Shown: in pieces, positions 33,501 through 45,471 of the stretch
Position numbering within the stretch: position 1 is the stretch's first letter
Layout of the letters: every line of letters begins with the position of its first letter
Assembly: GCF_910592395.1 (NCBI RefSeq)
Contig: NC_088315.1
Location: 10,602,501 to 10,666,500, forward strand
Direction: 5' to 3'
DNA from: Lineus longissimus
Taxonomy: Eukaryota; Nemertea; Pilidiophora; Heteronemertea; Lineidae
DNA: 64,000 bases
Notes under the pieces: model-generated
Databases searched by the model: none
Seen by the model: only the letters and a program-made list of their open reading frames with translations
Told to the model about the DNA's origin: nothing
Position numbers and translations under genes: made by a program

Positions 33501-34511
33501 ATGAGAGCGAGGTTTCTGCCACCTGTGATATTAAAAATTGGCAGCCATGATAGGTTGCTTTATAATCACTTGACTGGCGCAATTGCTGTCGTGACAGACG
33601 TCCGTGGTAAACAGGATTACAATGTGTGCATGTTTCGACTGAATTCAAAGCAAGGTATATTCGTTCTCATTCATAGAACAATCCTTCGTATAAACAAATT
33701 AGTGTGCGATAAACTGTATCTAGCAAGCAATACACTGGTCTATGATAGATACATCGTCTTAAGTTGCCGGGAAGAGCACAAGCATCTTACATTTATCCTC
33801 TTTGACGTCAGGCTTGGCATCTGCACGAGGAAACTAGTCATACCGGAAACGGACCCGTGCGTAAGCGGTGTCTATATGACGAAGTTTGATACTTTGCTCC
33901 GACACGGGACATTAGTCATTGATTGCAAGCGATATAGCCAGTCTGTCATTAGGATGTATTCATTCAATCTGAATGAAAGCGCCGTTATAAGACTGTCCTC
34001 AAAAAGCGCTATCGAAATAAACGTCCCGGTGTCTACTTACCACAAATTCTTCCTTGGCGAAGATCTTGTGTACTTTATTATTGGTCAAAAAGAAGAGAAC
34101 GATTATTTGGGATTATATTTATACTGGTTTAGAAGAAGCAAACATTTTACTCACCCAGGCTCCAGAACCGAATTTAGTTCCATTATCAACTTTACAAATC
34201 TCCAGTTCTTATCTTACATTTCATGGTTTAGGGAATCAGACCACCTTATAATTGTAACTGCGGCCCTTGGAAGGAATAAAGAGCAAATGGTGACAGCATT
34301 CTTCGGATTTAGAATCAGCTGCGTCAGGGGCCGCCTCGATACAACTTTAGCCATTGAACATGTTGACATTGATTTGAGATACCAGATTCCCAGAAGCGCG
34401 TTTAAGGACTTCATCCAAGTGTTAGACGGCACTCTCTATCGCATTGTAAGGGTTTCCAAATCAACGAAAATGTATTGGAAACACGTCGATATGTTCACAA
34501 CAAACGATTGA
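33501..34511 (+). CDS. Gene B, uncharacterised 336-aa protein (unit 2, intact)
   Basis: An intronless open frame from MRARFLPPVILKIG to TGA. The family is not recognised. Like gene A, it is built from short beta-type strands (LLYNHLTGAIAVVTD, YNVCMFRL, LTFILFDVRLGICT, LYLYWFRR, HLIIVTAALG), a pattern compatible with a propeller. Cysteines are few and there is no signal peptide. The copies in units 1 and 3 are broken by indels, so unit 2 holds the only complete version. AATAAA at 34825 is the likely poly(A) signal. Coding status is supported by length and by the same frame in the diverged unit 1 copy; function is unknown. Confidence 0.55.
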   Translation: MRARFLPPVILKIGSHDRLLYNHLTGAIAVVTDVRGKQDYNVCMFRLNSKQGIFVLIHRTILRINKLVCDKLYLASNTLVYDRYIVLSCREEHKHLTFILFDVRLGICTRKLVIPETDPCVSGVYMTKFDTLLRHGTLVIDCKRYSQSVIRMYSFNLNESAVIRLSSKSAIEINVPVSTYHKFFLGEDLVYFIIGQKEENDYLGLYLYWFRRSKHFTHPGSRTEFSSIINFTNLQFLSYISWFRESDHLIIVTAALGRNKEQMVTAFFGFRISCVRGRLDTTLAIEHVDIDLRYQIPRSAFKDFIQVLDGTLYRIVRVSKSTKMYWKHVDMFTTND

Positions 34512-36027
34512 TCAATATGAGCCAATTTTTGTATGAACAATTTGAGCTGATTATGAGGAACACAATCAATTGAAGGGCAGTTTGATATGGCGAAGCCACA
34601 AACTTGCCAGTAGTAAGCAGGCTAGAGTGGTTAGGTTGTACATGTAACTCTTTGTCTCTGGGTAATGAATTAACGTCATCTCGATTATATATGAGCAATT
34701 GCCACAATGTTAATGGCAGCACCAAATTTTGAAGGAATTGCCAGCATGCTGAAGCCAACCAGAAAGTGGTGGTAACTCGATCATGACCTATGTACCAGCA
34801 GTTCAGCAGTTGAAGTTGGAATATAATAAAAACCTAAAACGACTTATTTGAAAGCTGTGATACATTATGATAAAAGTAGAGCGGTCACAGTTGTTGGCTG
34901 CAATCGCCGATAAACCACAGAGGAACCTAGACAAATAACCAAACAGCATTGGCAGCGGACAGTGACACAGAGATTTGAGGCAGAAAGTTTTCGGGGTATG
35001 TTAGGAGGTGCTGAGTTTTGAAGTGTACGATTAATTTTTCAAGTGAAGCATGGTGTTGCGATGATTTGAATTTTGTGCTGTCAAAAGTATTTGCACTTGA
35101 CTACTTCCACTTTGAATGCTCTGAAAAAACTAAGTACTAACCCATTCGTTGCCAAATGCGAATGTGGTCGATAAGGCCTTACATGCTACCGTGTGCCAAC
35201 TGCGACCCCATCTGTTGTTTTAGGCAAATGACTGCACTGCATCGCTTGAATCCAGTGCGGTTCGAATACATATTCTTCTACATTTCTGGGAAAAAATTAA
35301 GTTTGAAGACACAAAAAGTCGGACATTACAGTTATATTAGTTCGTCTCGTGAGTAGTTTCATCGGGTTCTGGGATCAATGGCATTGTCAGAATCCATCAC
35401 TGCGATGTTGGTTTGAAGAAAGTTGCATCGACAACTTTGTTGTTAAGGAAAGATGTCACCTTGGTTAAGGTACTGGAGTTTGTTTTTTCATCGTTTTCTT
35501 TGCAACATTTCAAGCACTTGTTGGTAACTGACTTTTGTTGTCGTCTAATCGTTTGATCTGCGGCAAGCCGTGTCGATGATAGCGTTCTCCATTGCATCAA
35601 CTGTGTCATAACAGTAGGAGCTATCATCACTATCAGGTTGTCGGGCCACAAAGATGGGCAATGTGTCTTGACAATCGTCCTATCATCAATCGGCAATCGT
35701 CCTAAACATCTAGGATAATCGAATTATCATCACCATCGAGACACTGAAAGGAAAACAAAAATAATTAAGGTGAAGGAAACGTGGCAGCTCTATTAGCCCT
35801 TATGCAGGTCAGTAAATCAGGAAAGTAGGTCAGTTCAAACCAACTCCTTATCGGCTCTAAATGTCTTTAGGTGAGAAGGTCAGTTTAAAAACTTAATCAA
35901 GATAAGCAAAAGTTTGATCCCAATCACGACCAGCTTACATACATTGTAACTCGAACGGTCATTAAGTAAGCCAGTAGGTCACGAACCCGAGTATTAGTGT
36001 AAACCTGATATCAGAAACTACTTCCTT
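34512..36027. other. Non-coding end of unit 2
   Basis: Holds the candidate poly(A) signal AATAAA (34825-34830). The stretch 35501-35940 is missing from unit 3, where CATCGTTTTC joins directly to ATTGTAACTCG. The end, ACTACTTCCTTGAC, runs into the next Harbinger terminus. Confidence 0.5.
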
Positions 36028-37683
36028 GACCTGTTTCATGAAGCCTATTAAAGTGCCTTTAGCCCTAATGCTAGGATAAAGTCACTCTTTAAAGGAAGAA
36101 CGCGTTTCATATACGTGCCTTTAAAATATCTAGGTTAATGTTACCATTAAGAGTGTTTCAGGTAGTGGTTTTATCCTGTCTTTATTTTATTCGGTTCCTT
36201 TAAACCTGAAGGTAGTCTAGAGTTCCTTTAGTCGCGAGGACTTCGTCCAGGGTAGACGTGGAATCATGTTGCGCTTGATTCAGGAACGGAATAGGCGAAA
36301 TCTTCGACAAGAACTGGTATTCCGGGATCGATTCAATCCGCTGGATTCCATGAGAGATGATTTATTCATCAATAGATATTGTTTCCCGAAGAACATATGT
36401 TTCGATTTTTGTCGTCAGCTGTCGGAGGAGTTTGAGCATCCTACTCAGAGAAATGACGCCCTCCCAGTATCATTGCAAGTGTGTATAGCATGACGATATT
36501 TCGCAACCGGGCATGAACACTCTAGTACCGGTGATATTCACCATGTGAGCATTGCGACAACATCGAGGTGTATTGACGCTGTGTCATCCGCGTTTGCAGC
36601 ACGCATTGACTAACACGTTCACTTCGAGAGGGACCTCCAGAAGGTCAAAACCAAATTTTTTGATAACACGGGTTTTCCAAGAGTAATTGGATCGATCGAT
36701 GCGACCCATTGTCGTATACGCAAGCCTCACATCAACGAAAACGTGTATATCAATCGGAAAGGATACCACAGCATTAATGTCATGCTAGTTTGTGATTGGG
36801 ATATGATGATAAATAATTGTGTGGCACGTTTTCCAGGAGGGTCTCATGACGCCTTCGTTCTCCACAGTTCAGCCCTTGGCCAGGCATTTGAAAACAATCC
36901 ACCGAATGGTTGGATGTTGGAAGACTCGGGGTATCCTTGCACCTCTTACCAATGCTCTAACCAGACAGGAAAAGGCATTCCAGCGGATGCAAATAAGAGC
37001 CAGATGCATCATAGAATGTTGCAACGGTCTCCTAAAGCAACGGTTCAGATGCCTCAGCAAGGAGATTCAATACACACCACAAAAGGCAAGCATTATTGTT
37101 CAGTCCTGCTGCCTGCTCCACAACATTACTGTCCGGGATAGATTGCCCTTAGTGGAGGATTTAGATGACGATGACGATGATGACGAGGACTCTGATGATG
37201 ACGTAGGGGATGATGACTTTCCTCCTCGAGACATGGATGTGGACGGCAATCAAATTTGCCAGCTTGTAATTGAGTTCCGAGTAGAACTCCACTAAAACAT
37301 CAAATTCAGTATCAGTCCAATTGCGAGATCGCTGTCTCTTGGCCATGTTCCCAGCAGAGAGTAAATGCATGGAAAGGAAGTTTCGTATGTCGAAAGGGCA
37401 TTCTTATAGTGTATAGGAACCAAAGACACTGAAATTGACACATTTTGCCACGGCCCGATCATATTTTACAAATCTCAACACAATAAAACACTCTGCGTTC
37501 GAGTTATTGTTTTTCACCAATGAGGTACACCATACAATCATAGGCCTGTTATAAAATTTAATGTAATGGTAGAGTAAAAACGAGTTATGGAATGCTTTTA
37601 ATACGCAGCTTTAAATAGACGTTATATCCTTCCTTTATGGTACCTTGAAGGAAGTCTGTAAAAAAGTTTTATGAAACAGGTCC
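36028..37683 (+). mobile_element. PIF/Harbinger transposon, unit 3 copy
   Basis: Nearly identical to 27212-28878. Its left end reads TTGACCTGTTTC, so the first G and the left target duplication are lost: this copy arose by tandem duplication of its surroundings, not by a new insertion. The right end keeps CAGGTCC followed by CAGAGG. Confidence 0.85.
36266..37295 (+). pseudogene. Harbinger transposase, unit 3 copy, two extra nonsense codons
   Basis: Same transposase as at 27450. It has TGA at 36491-36493 (TTA in unit 2) and TAA at about 36610 (CAA in unit 2), besides the shared frameshift after EDSGYPC. It retains GSIDATH, SHDAFVL and IIECCNGLLKQR. The minus-strand Myb/SANT stub is present too (MAKRQRSRNWTD, ATG about 37346). 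Confidence 0.8.
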
Positions 37684-37750
37684 CAGAGGTCTAGGAACAG
37701 TATTGGTGAGGGAAACAGTATAGCAAAGAAAGCGCATTACGGGACTCGCG

Positions 37751-37759
37751 TATAAATAG
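37751..37759 (+). promoter_or_regulatory. TATAAATAG in conserved inverted repeat, unit 3
   Basis: Third copy of the TATA-containing inverted repeat. Candidate promoter by conservation only. Confidence 0.3.
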
Positions 37760-38261
37760 CCATGATCTAATTTCATACACTGTGGCTATTTTCACGCGAG
37801 ACCTGTATGATGCGAGTCCCAAAATGACATTTTGAGTTATCACGGTCTCCGGTCACTTCGTCACTCGGTCGTTCCATTCGAATGGAATAGTGACTGCATC
37901 GATTGATGGGTTGAAACTGAAGGTACAATATCGCTAAAGTCAGCAGGCATCACTCACCTGTGCTGTATCATTGACCTGGTTTGATAGGCAAATTCCGTAT
38001 TCAGCTTGAAAAATACAATTTTCCTTTCAAATCATACTTGAAGAGTCGTTTTAGAAGAACGTTAATCAAATTATCTGCAACAGCTATTTTGAGAATCGTT
38101 TTAGTTATCTTGATTAGCAAACATCATGACAAAGTACCCCTATGAGACGAAGACAGTTTATCAGTTCTTATATTTACCAGAACTCATTCAAGATATTCAT
38201 CTAATGTTACATTTTCATTTGACACTAAAATGGGGTAAGAGTCAAAGATAAAGAGATCAGC

Positions 38262-38549
38262 ATGGTAGTTACTCAGAGGCAGGCGGCTTTTGAACATGTT
38301 GTCGATAACTTGGCTTTCAAACGTGTCGATTTAATAATGAAGAGCCAAACCTTCAGCCAAATCGGGTGTGTTGCCGTGTGTCTTATAACAAAAGGATGTC
38401 TTACTGTTAATTACTGGCATGACGGAGACATTTATTGCCAATTGAGTAAGCGGAGGGGGAGGTGTATTGAAAAGGGTGAGCTTGATGACCATCAGGGATC
38501 AAGAATGCTTCAAAAGAAGGTAATAGGCCATCAAAACTACTTCATCTGA
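38262..38549 (+). CDS. PAN/apple-like domain exon or small gene, unit 3
   Basis: 95 open codons, differing from unit 2 at only a few residues. The CVAVCLITKGCLTVNYW core is kept, but one of the paired cysteines (ICC in units 1 and 2) reads IYC here, which would change a disulfide pair. Confidence 0.4.
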   Translation: MVVTQRQAAFEHVVDNLAFKRVDLIMKSQTFSQIGCVAVCLITKGCLTVNYWHDGDIYCQLSKRRGRCIEKGELDDHQGSRMLQKKVIGHQNYFI

Positions 38550-38849
38550 TATCTTTTGAACATGTTGAATTGTCAACACGGGTGTTTGGAGCTTGATTCC
38601 ATTTCCATTTTCTCTCGAAGGCATCAACTGGTCAGATTTCCACAGCCATCAACGGAAGTTTTCTCCTGTTACTTTTTCTTGAACCCCGTTAGAGTCGTTG
38701 TCTGTCGAAGCGGCTATACGAGTGTTGGGGGGGGGGGGGGGGGGGGGTGTAATATGAGTCTTTTTATCTGTAGTTGTCTTCTTGGTCAATTTTGTGTCCT
38801 TCGAAATTGGCAACGTGTTTGTTGTCAAAGCAGGGGCGGTGCTTGAGGG

Positions 38850-40290
38850 TGAGCAAAGAAGTCACCAAAAAATTAATCTGTTTCTTGACGTGATTTTTTG
38901 AGTGCTCCCTCCCCTCTCCAGCCCAAAAAGGTAGCTACATGTACGCCCCTGCCATGATGAACACCTGACTCATTGGCTCAAGTGTTGACTCGCTGGGTGT
39001 GTCCTGTGACATCTATTAGATGTTCCCCGAGTCTGGTCAATAGAACTCTTTGATCATATTCAGAGTATGTACAATTTGAACTGAAGGTATCCGCTAATCA
39101 TGTCATGGGGAAGAACCACACCTGATGATTTGCTTGAATGTGATAGGGATGTCGAACGAGCTATATGCTTGGACAAAGTTACAATCTGAGGAATGATCAC
39201 GAATCATCTGATTTGGTCCTTCGTCATCGTCTTTATCGCAAGATAGTGCTCTTGATAATTTGACAGCCTCCCAAAGCCCAGGACGGTTCGGGGAAAAGGA
39301 ATAGGTTGACCCCATATGGAGTGAGAACGTCAGTTTTTAATGCTATACCGGAAAACCGACCAGATGGTGTCATTCAGAAAAAAAACTATAAAAATGCCCA
39401 ATACAGTGTTGGATCGACGTGTGCACAAAATTGGTCTATTGGTGGAAGGTATAAGGCTGGGAAGAGAACCTTTCAGAAATGAACCGGGAGATAGCCAAAT
39501 ATATAATGCTGAATAAGTTACGAAGAAAGGGTTGAGTCGCAAGGAAATTAATTTTTTAAAGACTCGAGCATTTTTTGGTAATACACTCTATTTAAATGCT
39601 TAGAATCAAGAAGGATTAACTTTTCCTTGACTCAGATACAATTCACAATAAAGATAACAACAAGACGAACAAAACGATGTCTGATGCAGCTCTGAGCTCC
39701 CAGAGATAAAGGAGATATAGAGAGCATTTTGTCGAAGAGGCCAAACGGATTATTCAATTTCCCGTACTATTATGGCGTTGTCTGAGAAGGGTTTTAGAAC
39801 TTCGTATAAAATACAATTTCCTTATCAGCCTCCAAATAAGTTACATTGTTTGATGCATGTAATATTTTTTTGTGAAAAGAAATCAAGCAACAACCAGCGA
39901 ATAGTAGTGATAGCCATTGAATAAAAGCCGAATTATCTTGCGAAAGCCGCCTATTGTTAAAATCTGGTACCGAGTGCTATTTAAGGTGCTATAGTATTGC
40001 CGTCCAAATTTTTAGTCTTTATTCTTTCTTGGTAGAATGGAGAAGAAGCAAATGTCAAAAACTTGACTCGTTGTGCTATTGGACAGAAAAACTGTTTAGG
40101 GATCGGAACCTGATAGTCTCCGGGCGGTGATAGGTCACCACTATAGGTTAATTGTGGTATAACACCGATTACTGAAAGGCCGTTATGTACAACGAGCATT
40201 CATAGCCGTGTCGAACTTTGGAAATCACTGATTTCGACGGTAAGATGAATGGTTCGCTGATGTCTCAGACATTCTGTTCAGCACAGGTAC
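38850..40290. other. Non-coding part of unit 3
   Basis: No supported gene; collinear with unit 2. Confidence 0.5.
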
Positions 40291-41226
40291 ATGTATACAC
40301 GGGGTCCCCCGGCAGTACTCATACCGCCAAAACCTTTGAAAATATACCACCTCAATCTCGAGTATCTTATAGCAGTATTTTGTGAAAAATCAGGAGATAC
40401 GAACTATTTGATTTATGAGTATAAGCCTATTACTCATGTGTTTCGAGTGAAATATAACGGCTCGTTTTTCTCACGCCAGCCGAGAGAAACATTTGCCTAC
40501 TTTGAAAAATTCCTCTTGATTTTTGATGGCCCTGAAGGCTACATGTATGACTTTGAAAAGGGTATTGTAAACGGTAGTATAATTCTGCCTAAGGAGGGGA
40601 GGCAGTGTCTCGAAAAAGAAGTAAATTACCCTGAATATAACCTGGTTTTAAATTTACGATTTGCTGAAAAGGCTTTGATGATGTGCATTGATTTTTCCCG
40701 AAGTATTTTTTTGTTTGACTACTACATAGAATCAGGCTCAGAGCCTGTTCTTCGGTTAACTAATAAAACGCATCTTTACTTCCCTCATGTTCACAAAGTA
40801 AATCCAACCTGGTTCGACCACAACTTATTTGCAGTTGGTTCTATATGTCTGCGTGAAAACTATTTGACTCTGGCTGTATATCATTACAAGCAAGGACAAT
40901 CATCCGGGTATAGCTTACTTAGGACACACTTAATAAAAGCCTACTTAGGAGTGGCAAAATCGTTCGGCATCATATCAAATCCAAACTATGGAGTTAAATT
41001 TGTCCTCAGTGGGCTGATGTTAAGCTTTGGGTTTGTCATCGAGTGTCACAAAAATAAGCCTCAGCAAAAGGCCCACATAAGAAAAATCTGCACACACGTA
41101 AGTCTTCAAAAATATGCTGGTAAACTTGTTAACCTCAATAAGAAAGGTCAAATATTGCACATGATTCGTTCAAAACCTTTTAACTCAAACACAAAGTATG
41201 TGGTTAGATATACAAGAGCAGACTGA
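40291..41226 (+). CDS. Gene A, uncharacterised 311-aa protein (unit 3, intact)
   Basis: Same length and frame as the unit 2 copy, with the same start (MYTRGPPAVLIPPKP) and stop (VVRYTRAD). It differs at about a dozen scattered residues and has no indels, consistent with a recent duplicate that still encodes a full protein. No family recognised. Confidence 0.55.
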   Translation: MYTRGPPAVLIPPKPLKIYHLNLEYLIAVFCEKSGDTNYLIYEYKPITHVFRVKYNGSFFSRQPRETFAYFEKFLLIFDGPEGYMYDFEKGIVNGSIILPKEGRQCLEKEVNYPEYNLVLNLRFAEKALMMCIDFSRSIFLFDYYIESGSEPVLRLTNKTHLYFPHVHKVNPTWFDHNLFAVGSICLRENYLTLAVYHYKQGQSSGYSLLRTHLIKAYLGVAKSFGIISNPNYGVKFVLSGLMLSFGFVIECHKNKPQQKAHIRKICTHVSLQKYAGKLVNLNKKGQILHMIRSKPFNSNTKYVVRYTRAD

Positions 41227-41271
41227 ACAAGAAAAATTGTGATGTTTTTTTTTAGTGCGCATCAATTACTT

Positions 41272-41439
41272 TCACCTACCACCTGGTGGTTTTCCCAGTT
41301 TCGTTTGAGGACCTCGAACAAATGTCCCAGGTCTTTGGGAGCTGGTATTACCTGCCCCAGCCCCTGCTGAGCGAAGACTGGTGTTGGCTAAGACTGGTTT
41401 AGTAGGAGAGCCAATTATGCCATTCAGATCAGCCACCAT
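41272..41439 (-). CDS. Short conserved minus-strand ORF, 55 aa (unit 3)
   Basis: MVADLNGIIGSPTKPV ... LGKPPGGR stop; same length as in unit 2. Weak evidence that it is a gene. Confidence 0.25.
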   Translation of the reverse strand: MVADLNGIIGSPTKPVLANTSLRSAGAGAGNTSSQRPGTFVRGPQTKLGKPPGGR

Positions 41440-42258
41440 TCACCATTGTTTTGATAGAACTGGCTTCCTAAGATCTTGATTAAAGGTTGACCACGCTAGT
41501 GGAATATGGTAAAACACTCAAAGAGCTATTTAAGACTTTCAAACTGATGTTGCATTTTTGGCCTTAGTGTTTGAACGAAAAATGTTGGCATCTGTGCTTT
41601 GATTCCTCTCATTTTTCTGACTTCTTTTGTTCAAACACTGAAGCAGGAGATGCAACATCATGCCAGTTTAAAAATCTCAACACATACACTCCTTGGATGT
41701 CTTGGAAAACACTACCCACAATAAGGTAAATGTCGATTTGATGACGGTTTTTACAAGGGCTCAGTTGAAAGAGGTAGTTCTCAATTTGAAGCTGGCGGGA
41801 TAATCTCGGAATGAGGCGGTCAGTCACTAGTTCTTCAGTCTGACATTATAAACTAGGTTATTCACCTAATATGTCTTTTCCAGTACACTGGCTTTGTTCA
41901 GTGATAGACTGCCTTGATATACATTTTTACTGGGCCGTAGCTAGAGGGGTTTGGCGCGAGAGGGATGGCAAATGTCCCTCCAAAGAGTTACAAAACACGT
42001 CTTTTTTCATGCACGTTTTTGGCTGATTTTCAAACTGGCGGAGGACAAAAGAGATGTTTTGCCCACTCCCAATGACGAAAAATAGCTGACTTATGACCGG
42101 CAATACTACCAATAATGATGAATATTAAAATCTTCGTCAAAGAAATCGAAATCACACTAATGAAAGTTTTCCAAGAAAACAAATATTAGCTATCTAATAT
42201 TAACGGTTCTATCACTAAACTTATTAAGGGTAATCGAATTATACGGTATAAATGCAGA

Positions 42259-43259
42259 ATGAAAGCGAGGTTTCTGCCACCTGTGATATTAAAAATTGGC
42301 AGCTATGATAGGTTGCTTTATAATCACTTGACTGGCGCAATTGCTGTCGTGACAGACGTCCGTGGTAAACATGATTACAATGTGTGCATGTTTCGACTGA
42401 ATTCAAAGCAAGGTATATTCGTTCTCATTCATAGAACAATCCTTCGTATAAACAAATTAGTGTGCGATAAACTGTATCTAGCAAAAAGAGCACTGATCTA
42501 TGATAGATACATCGCCGGGAAGAGCACAAGCATCTTACATTTATCCTCTTTGACGTCAGGCTTGGCATCTGCACGAGGAAACTAGTCATACCGGAAACGG
42601 ACCTGTGCGTAAGCGGTGTGTATGTGTCGACGTTTGATATTTTGTTCCGACACGGGACATTCGTCATTGATTGCAAGCGATATAGCCAGTCTGTCATTAG
42701 GATGAATTCATTCAATCTGAATGAAAGCGCCGTTATAAGACTGTCCTCAAAAAGCGCTATCGAAATAAACGTCCCGGTGTCTACTTACCACACATTCTTC
42801 CTTGGCAAAGATCTTGTGTACTTAATTATTGGTCAAAAAGAAGAGAACGATTATTTGGGATTATATTTATACTGGTTTAGAAGAAGCAAACATTTTACTC
42901 GCCCAGGCTCCAGAACCGTATTTAGTTCCATTATCAACTTTACAGATCTCCAGTTCTTATCTTACATTTCATGGTTTAGGGAATCAGACCACCTTTTAAT
43001 TGTAACTGCGGCCCTTGGAAGATATAAAGAGCAAATGGTGACAGCATTCTTTGGATTTAGAATCAGCTGCGTCAGGAGCCGCCTCGATACAACTTTAGCC
43101 ATTGAACATGTTGACATTGATTTGAGATACCAGATTCCCAGAAGCGCGTTTGAGTACTTCATCCAAGTGTTAGACGGCACTCTCTATCGCATTGTAAGGG
43201 TTTCCAAATCAACGAAAATGTATTGGAAACACGTCGATATGTTCACAACAAACGACTGA
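42259..43259 (+). pseudogene. Gene B, unit 3 copy, 11-bp deletion
   Basis: Identical start to unit 2, apart from a few changes, up to YDRYI. Then 11 bp present in unit 2 (around TCTTAAGTTGC) are missing near 42513, shifting the frame so that the first part ends at 42585. The remainder (from about 42550, open 42618-43259) continues in the correct frame of gene B to KHVDMFTTND. Otherwise it is almost identical to unit 2, so this is a young pseudogene. Confidence 0.7.
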
Positions 43260-45139
43260 TCAATATGAGCCAATTTTTATATGAGCAATTTGAGCTGATT
43301 ATGAGGAACACAATCAATTGAATGGCAGTTCGATATGGCGAAGCCACAAACTTGCCAGTAGTAAGCAGGCTAGAGTGGTTAGGTTGTACATGTAACTCTT
43401 TGTCTCTGGGTAATGAATTAACGTCATCTCGATTATATATGAGCAATTGCCACAATTTTAATGGCAGCACCAAATTTTGAAGGAATTGCCAGCATGCTGA
43501 AGCCAGCCAGAAAGTGGTGGTGACTCGATCATGACCTATGTACCAGCAGTTCAGCAGTTGAAGTTGGAATATAATAAAAACCTAAAACGACTTATTTGAA
43601 AGCTGTGATACATTATGATAAAAGTAGAGCGGTCACAGTTGTTGGCTGCAATCGCCGATTAATCACAGAGGAACCTAGACAAATAACCAAACAGCATTGG
43701 CAGCGGACAGTGACACAGAGATTTGAGGCAGAAAGTTTTCGGGGTATGTTAGGAGGTGCTTAGTTTTGAAGTGTACGATTAATTTTTCAAGTGAAGCATG
43801 GTGTTGCGATGATTTGAATTTTGTGCTGTCAAAAGTATTTGCACTTGACTACTTCCACTTTGAATGCTCTGAAAAAACTAAGTACTAACCCATTCGTTGC
43901 CAAATGCGAATGTGGTCGATAAGGCCTTACATGCTACCGTGTGCCAACTGCGACCCCATCTGTCGTTTTAGGCAAATGACTGCACTGCATCGCTTGAATC
44001 AAGTGCGGTTCGAATACATATTCTTCTACATTTCTGGGAAAAAATTAAGTTTGAAGACACAAAAAGTCGGACATTACAGTTATATTAGTTCGTCTCGTGA
44101 GTAGTTTCATCGGGTTCTGGGATCAATGGCATTGTCAGAATCCATCACTGCGATGTTGGTTTGAAGAAAGTTGCATCGACAACTTTGTTGTTAAGGAAAG
44201 ATGTCACCTTGGTTAAGGCACTGGAGTTTGTTTTTTCATCGTTTTCATTGTAACTCGAACGGTAATTAAGTAAGCCAGTAGGTCACGAACCTGAGTATTA
44301 GTGTAAACCTGATATCAGAAACTACTTCCTTGACTCTAACGGTCTTTAAATAATGTTGAATACTATCACAATCCACATTTTGTCACATTTGGTGGAAGGT
44401 ATCCAGGTAGAAGTTTTTGGACTGTACAGCGCACAGACTTCTCTTAAAGTCCACTTCTTTATGGACGACATCGGAGACTGAACACTTTGCTATCAACTTC
44501 AACACATGGGCATCCCTGCATACTAAAGGTTCCATGTTTCGGTGAATGAAATGGTCAGGAGCCATGTGGTCAGCTGTGGTAAGTGACAGGAATAATGGTA
44601 ACCGTTAAGATACTAGAAACATTGACCTCTGTGACAGTGGAAATTAGGTCAAGGCCAAATATTTCAGCCACCATGTTATTCTTGTCATAATGATCAGAGT
44701 AATTAATGACATACATTTAAAGAATGATGTTGTGATATGACCTAAATGGGACTTTATCATCTTGACCTATTCATCCCAGACATGTATGTCAAATTGACGT
44801 AAACCTTGGACAACATTGTAGAGATGCAAATGTGTCGACATATCAAATTTGAAGAGGTTAGGTCAAATATAGAAATTCCAAGTCCATGTCAACAAATGCA
44901 TCTGCTTGTGTCTATTTTTACCACTCCGAAGTCTATTAACGATGTCATGACCTCATTATGGTGTTCCCCAAGCTATTTCAGTATGGTCGCCAGGAGACCA
45001 GAAAGTCGGTCAAATTGAAAAAATAAAAAATACGTATGAGCTTATTTCAAAAAGCTATCATCAAACCAAATTTTAGTCATCTTACCCCAGCGGTTACGAA
45101 ACGTTCTCCACTAACGGACGATCACGCAGTATGTCTGTA
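43260..45139. other. No gene seen; end of unit 3 and unique sequence
   Basis: 43573-43578 is AATAAA, equivalent to 34825. After 44335 the sequence is unique until about 45125, where short pieces related to 17102 and 26158 recur (CGCAGTATGTCTGTATC). Confidence 0.5.
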
Positions 45140-45471
45140 TCAATTTAGCAGAATTCACTTCAAAAATATATATAATATGTTTTCATAAACATGATAAATA
45201 AATCAAATAATTGAAGCAATTGAACAATGCCTTATGATTTCTTGAGAATCCGCAAGTTCTTATCTGACAGATCAATAACTCCTGGTCAATATGCCAAAAC
45301 ACCTGTCAATTTAGCAGAATTCACTTCAAAAATATATATAATATGTTTTCATAAACATGATAAATAAATCAAATAATTGAAGCAATTGAACAATGCCTTA
45401 TGATTTCTTGAGAATCCGCAAGTTCTTATCTGACAGATCAATAACTCCTGGTCAATATGCCAAAACACCTG
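45140..45471. repeat. 166-bp perfect tandem duplication
   Basis: TCAATTTAGCAGAATTCACTT begins at 45140 and again at 45306. The two 166-bp copies appear identical. It contains part of the 17100-type repeat; no gene is supported. Confidence 0.85.

Larger units (their letters stand above)
24946..35145. repeat. Segmental duplication unit 2 (both genes intact)
   Basis: Second copy of the repeated locus, starting at the same TTCGTTGCCAAGCACCT sequence as unit 1. It is longer because it holds a Harbinger element (27212-28878) and about 500 bp of extra sequence near 25100-25900. It is the only unit in which genes A and B are both uninterrupted. Confidence 0.85.
35146..44335. repeat. Segmental duplication unit 3 (recent tandem copy)
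   Basis: The region 36028-44335 is a recent tandem copy of 27212-36030. It starts exactly at the Harbinger left terminus and ends at ACTACTTCCTTGAC (44335), the same sequence that precedes the junction at 36028. Nucleotide identity to unit 2 is very high. There is an internal deletion of about 440 bp near 44245. Confidence 0.85.

Noticed and set aside
42618-43259. Independent 213-aa gene in unit 3
   Set aside because: It is the remainder of gene B after an 11-bp deletion; its ATG is an internal codon of the intact copy.
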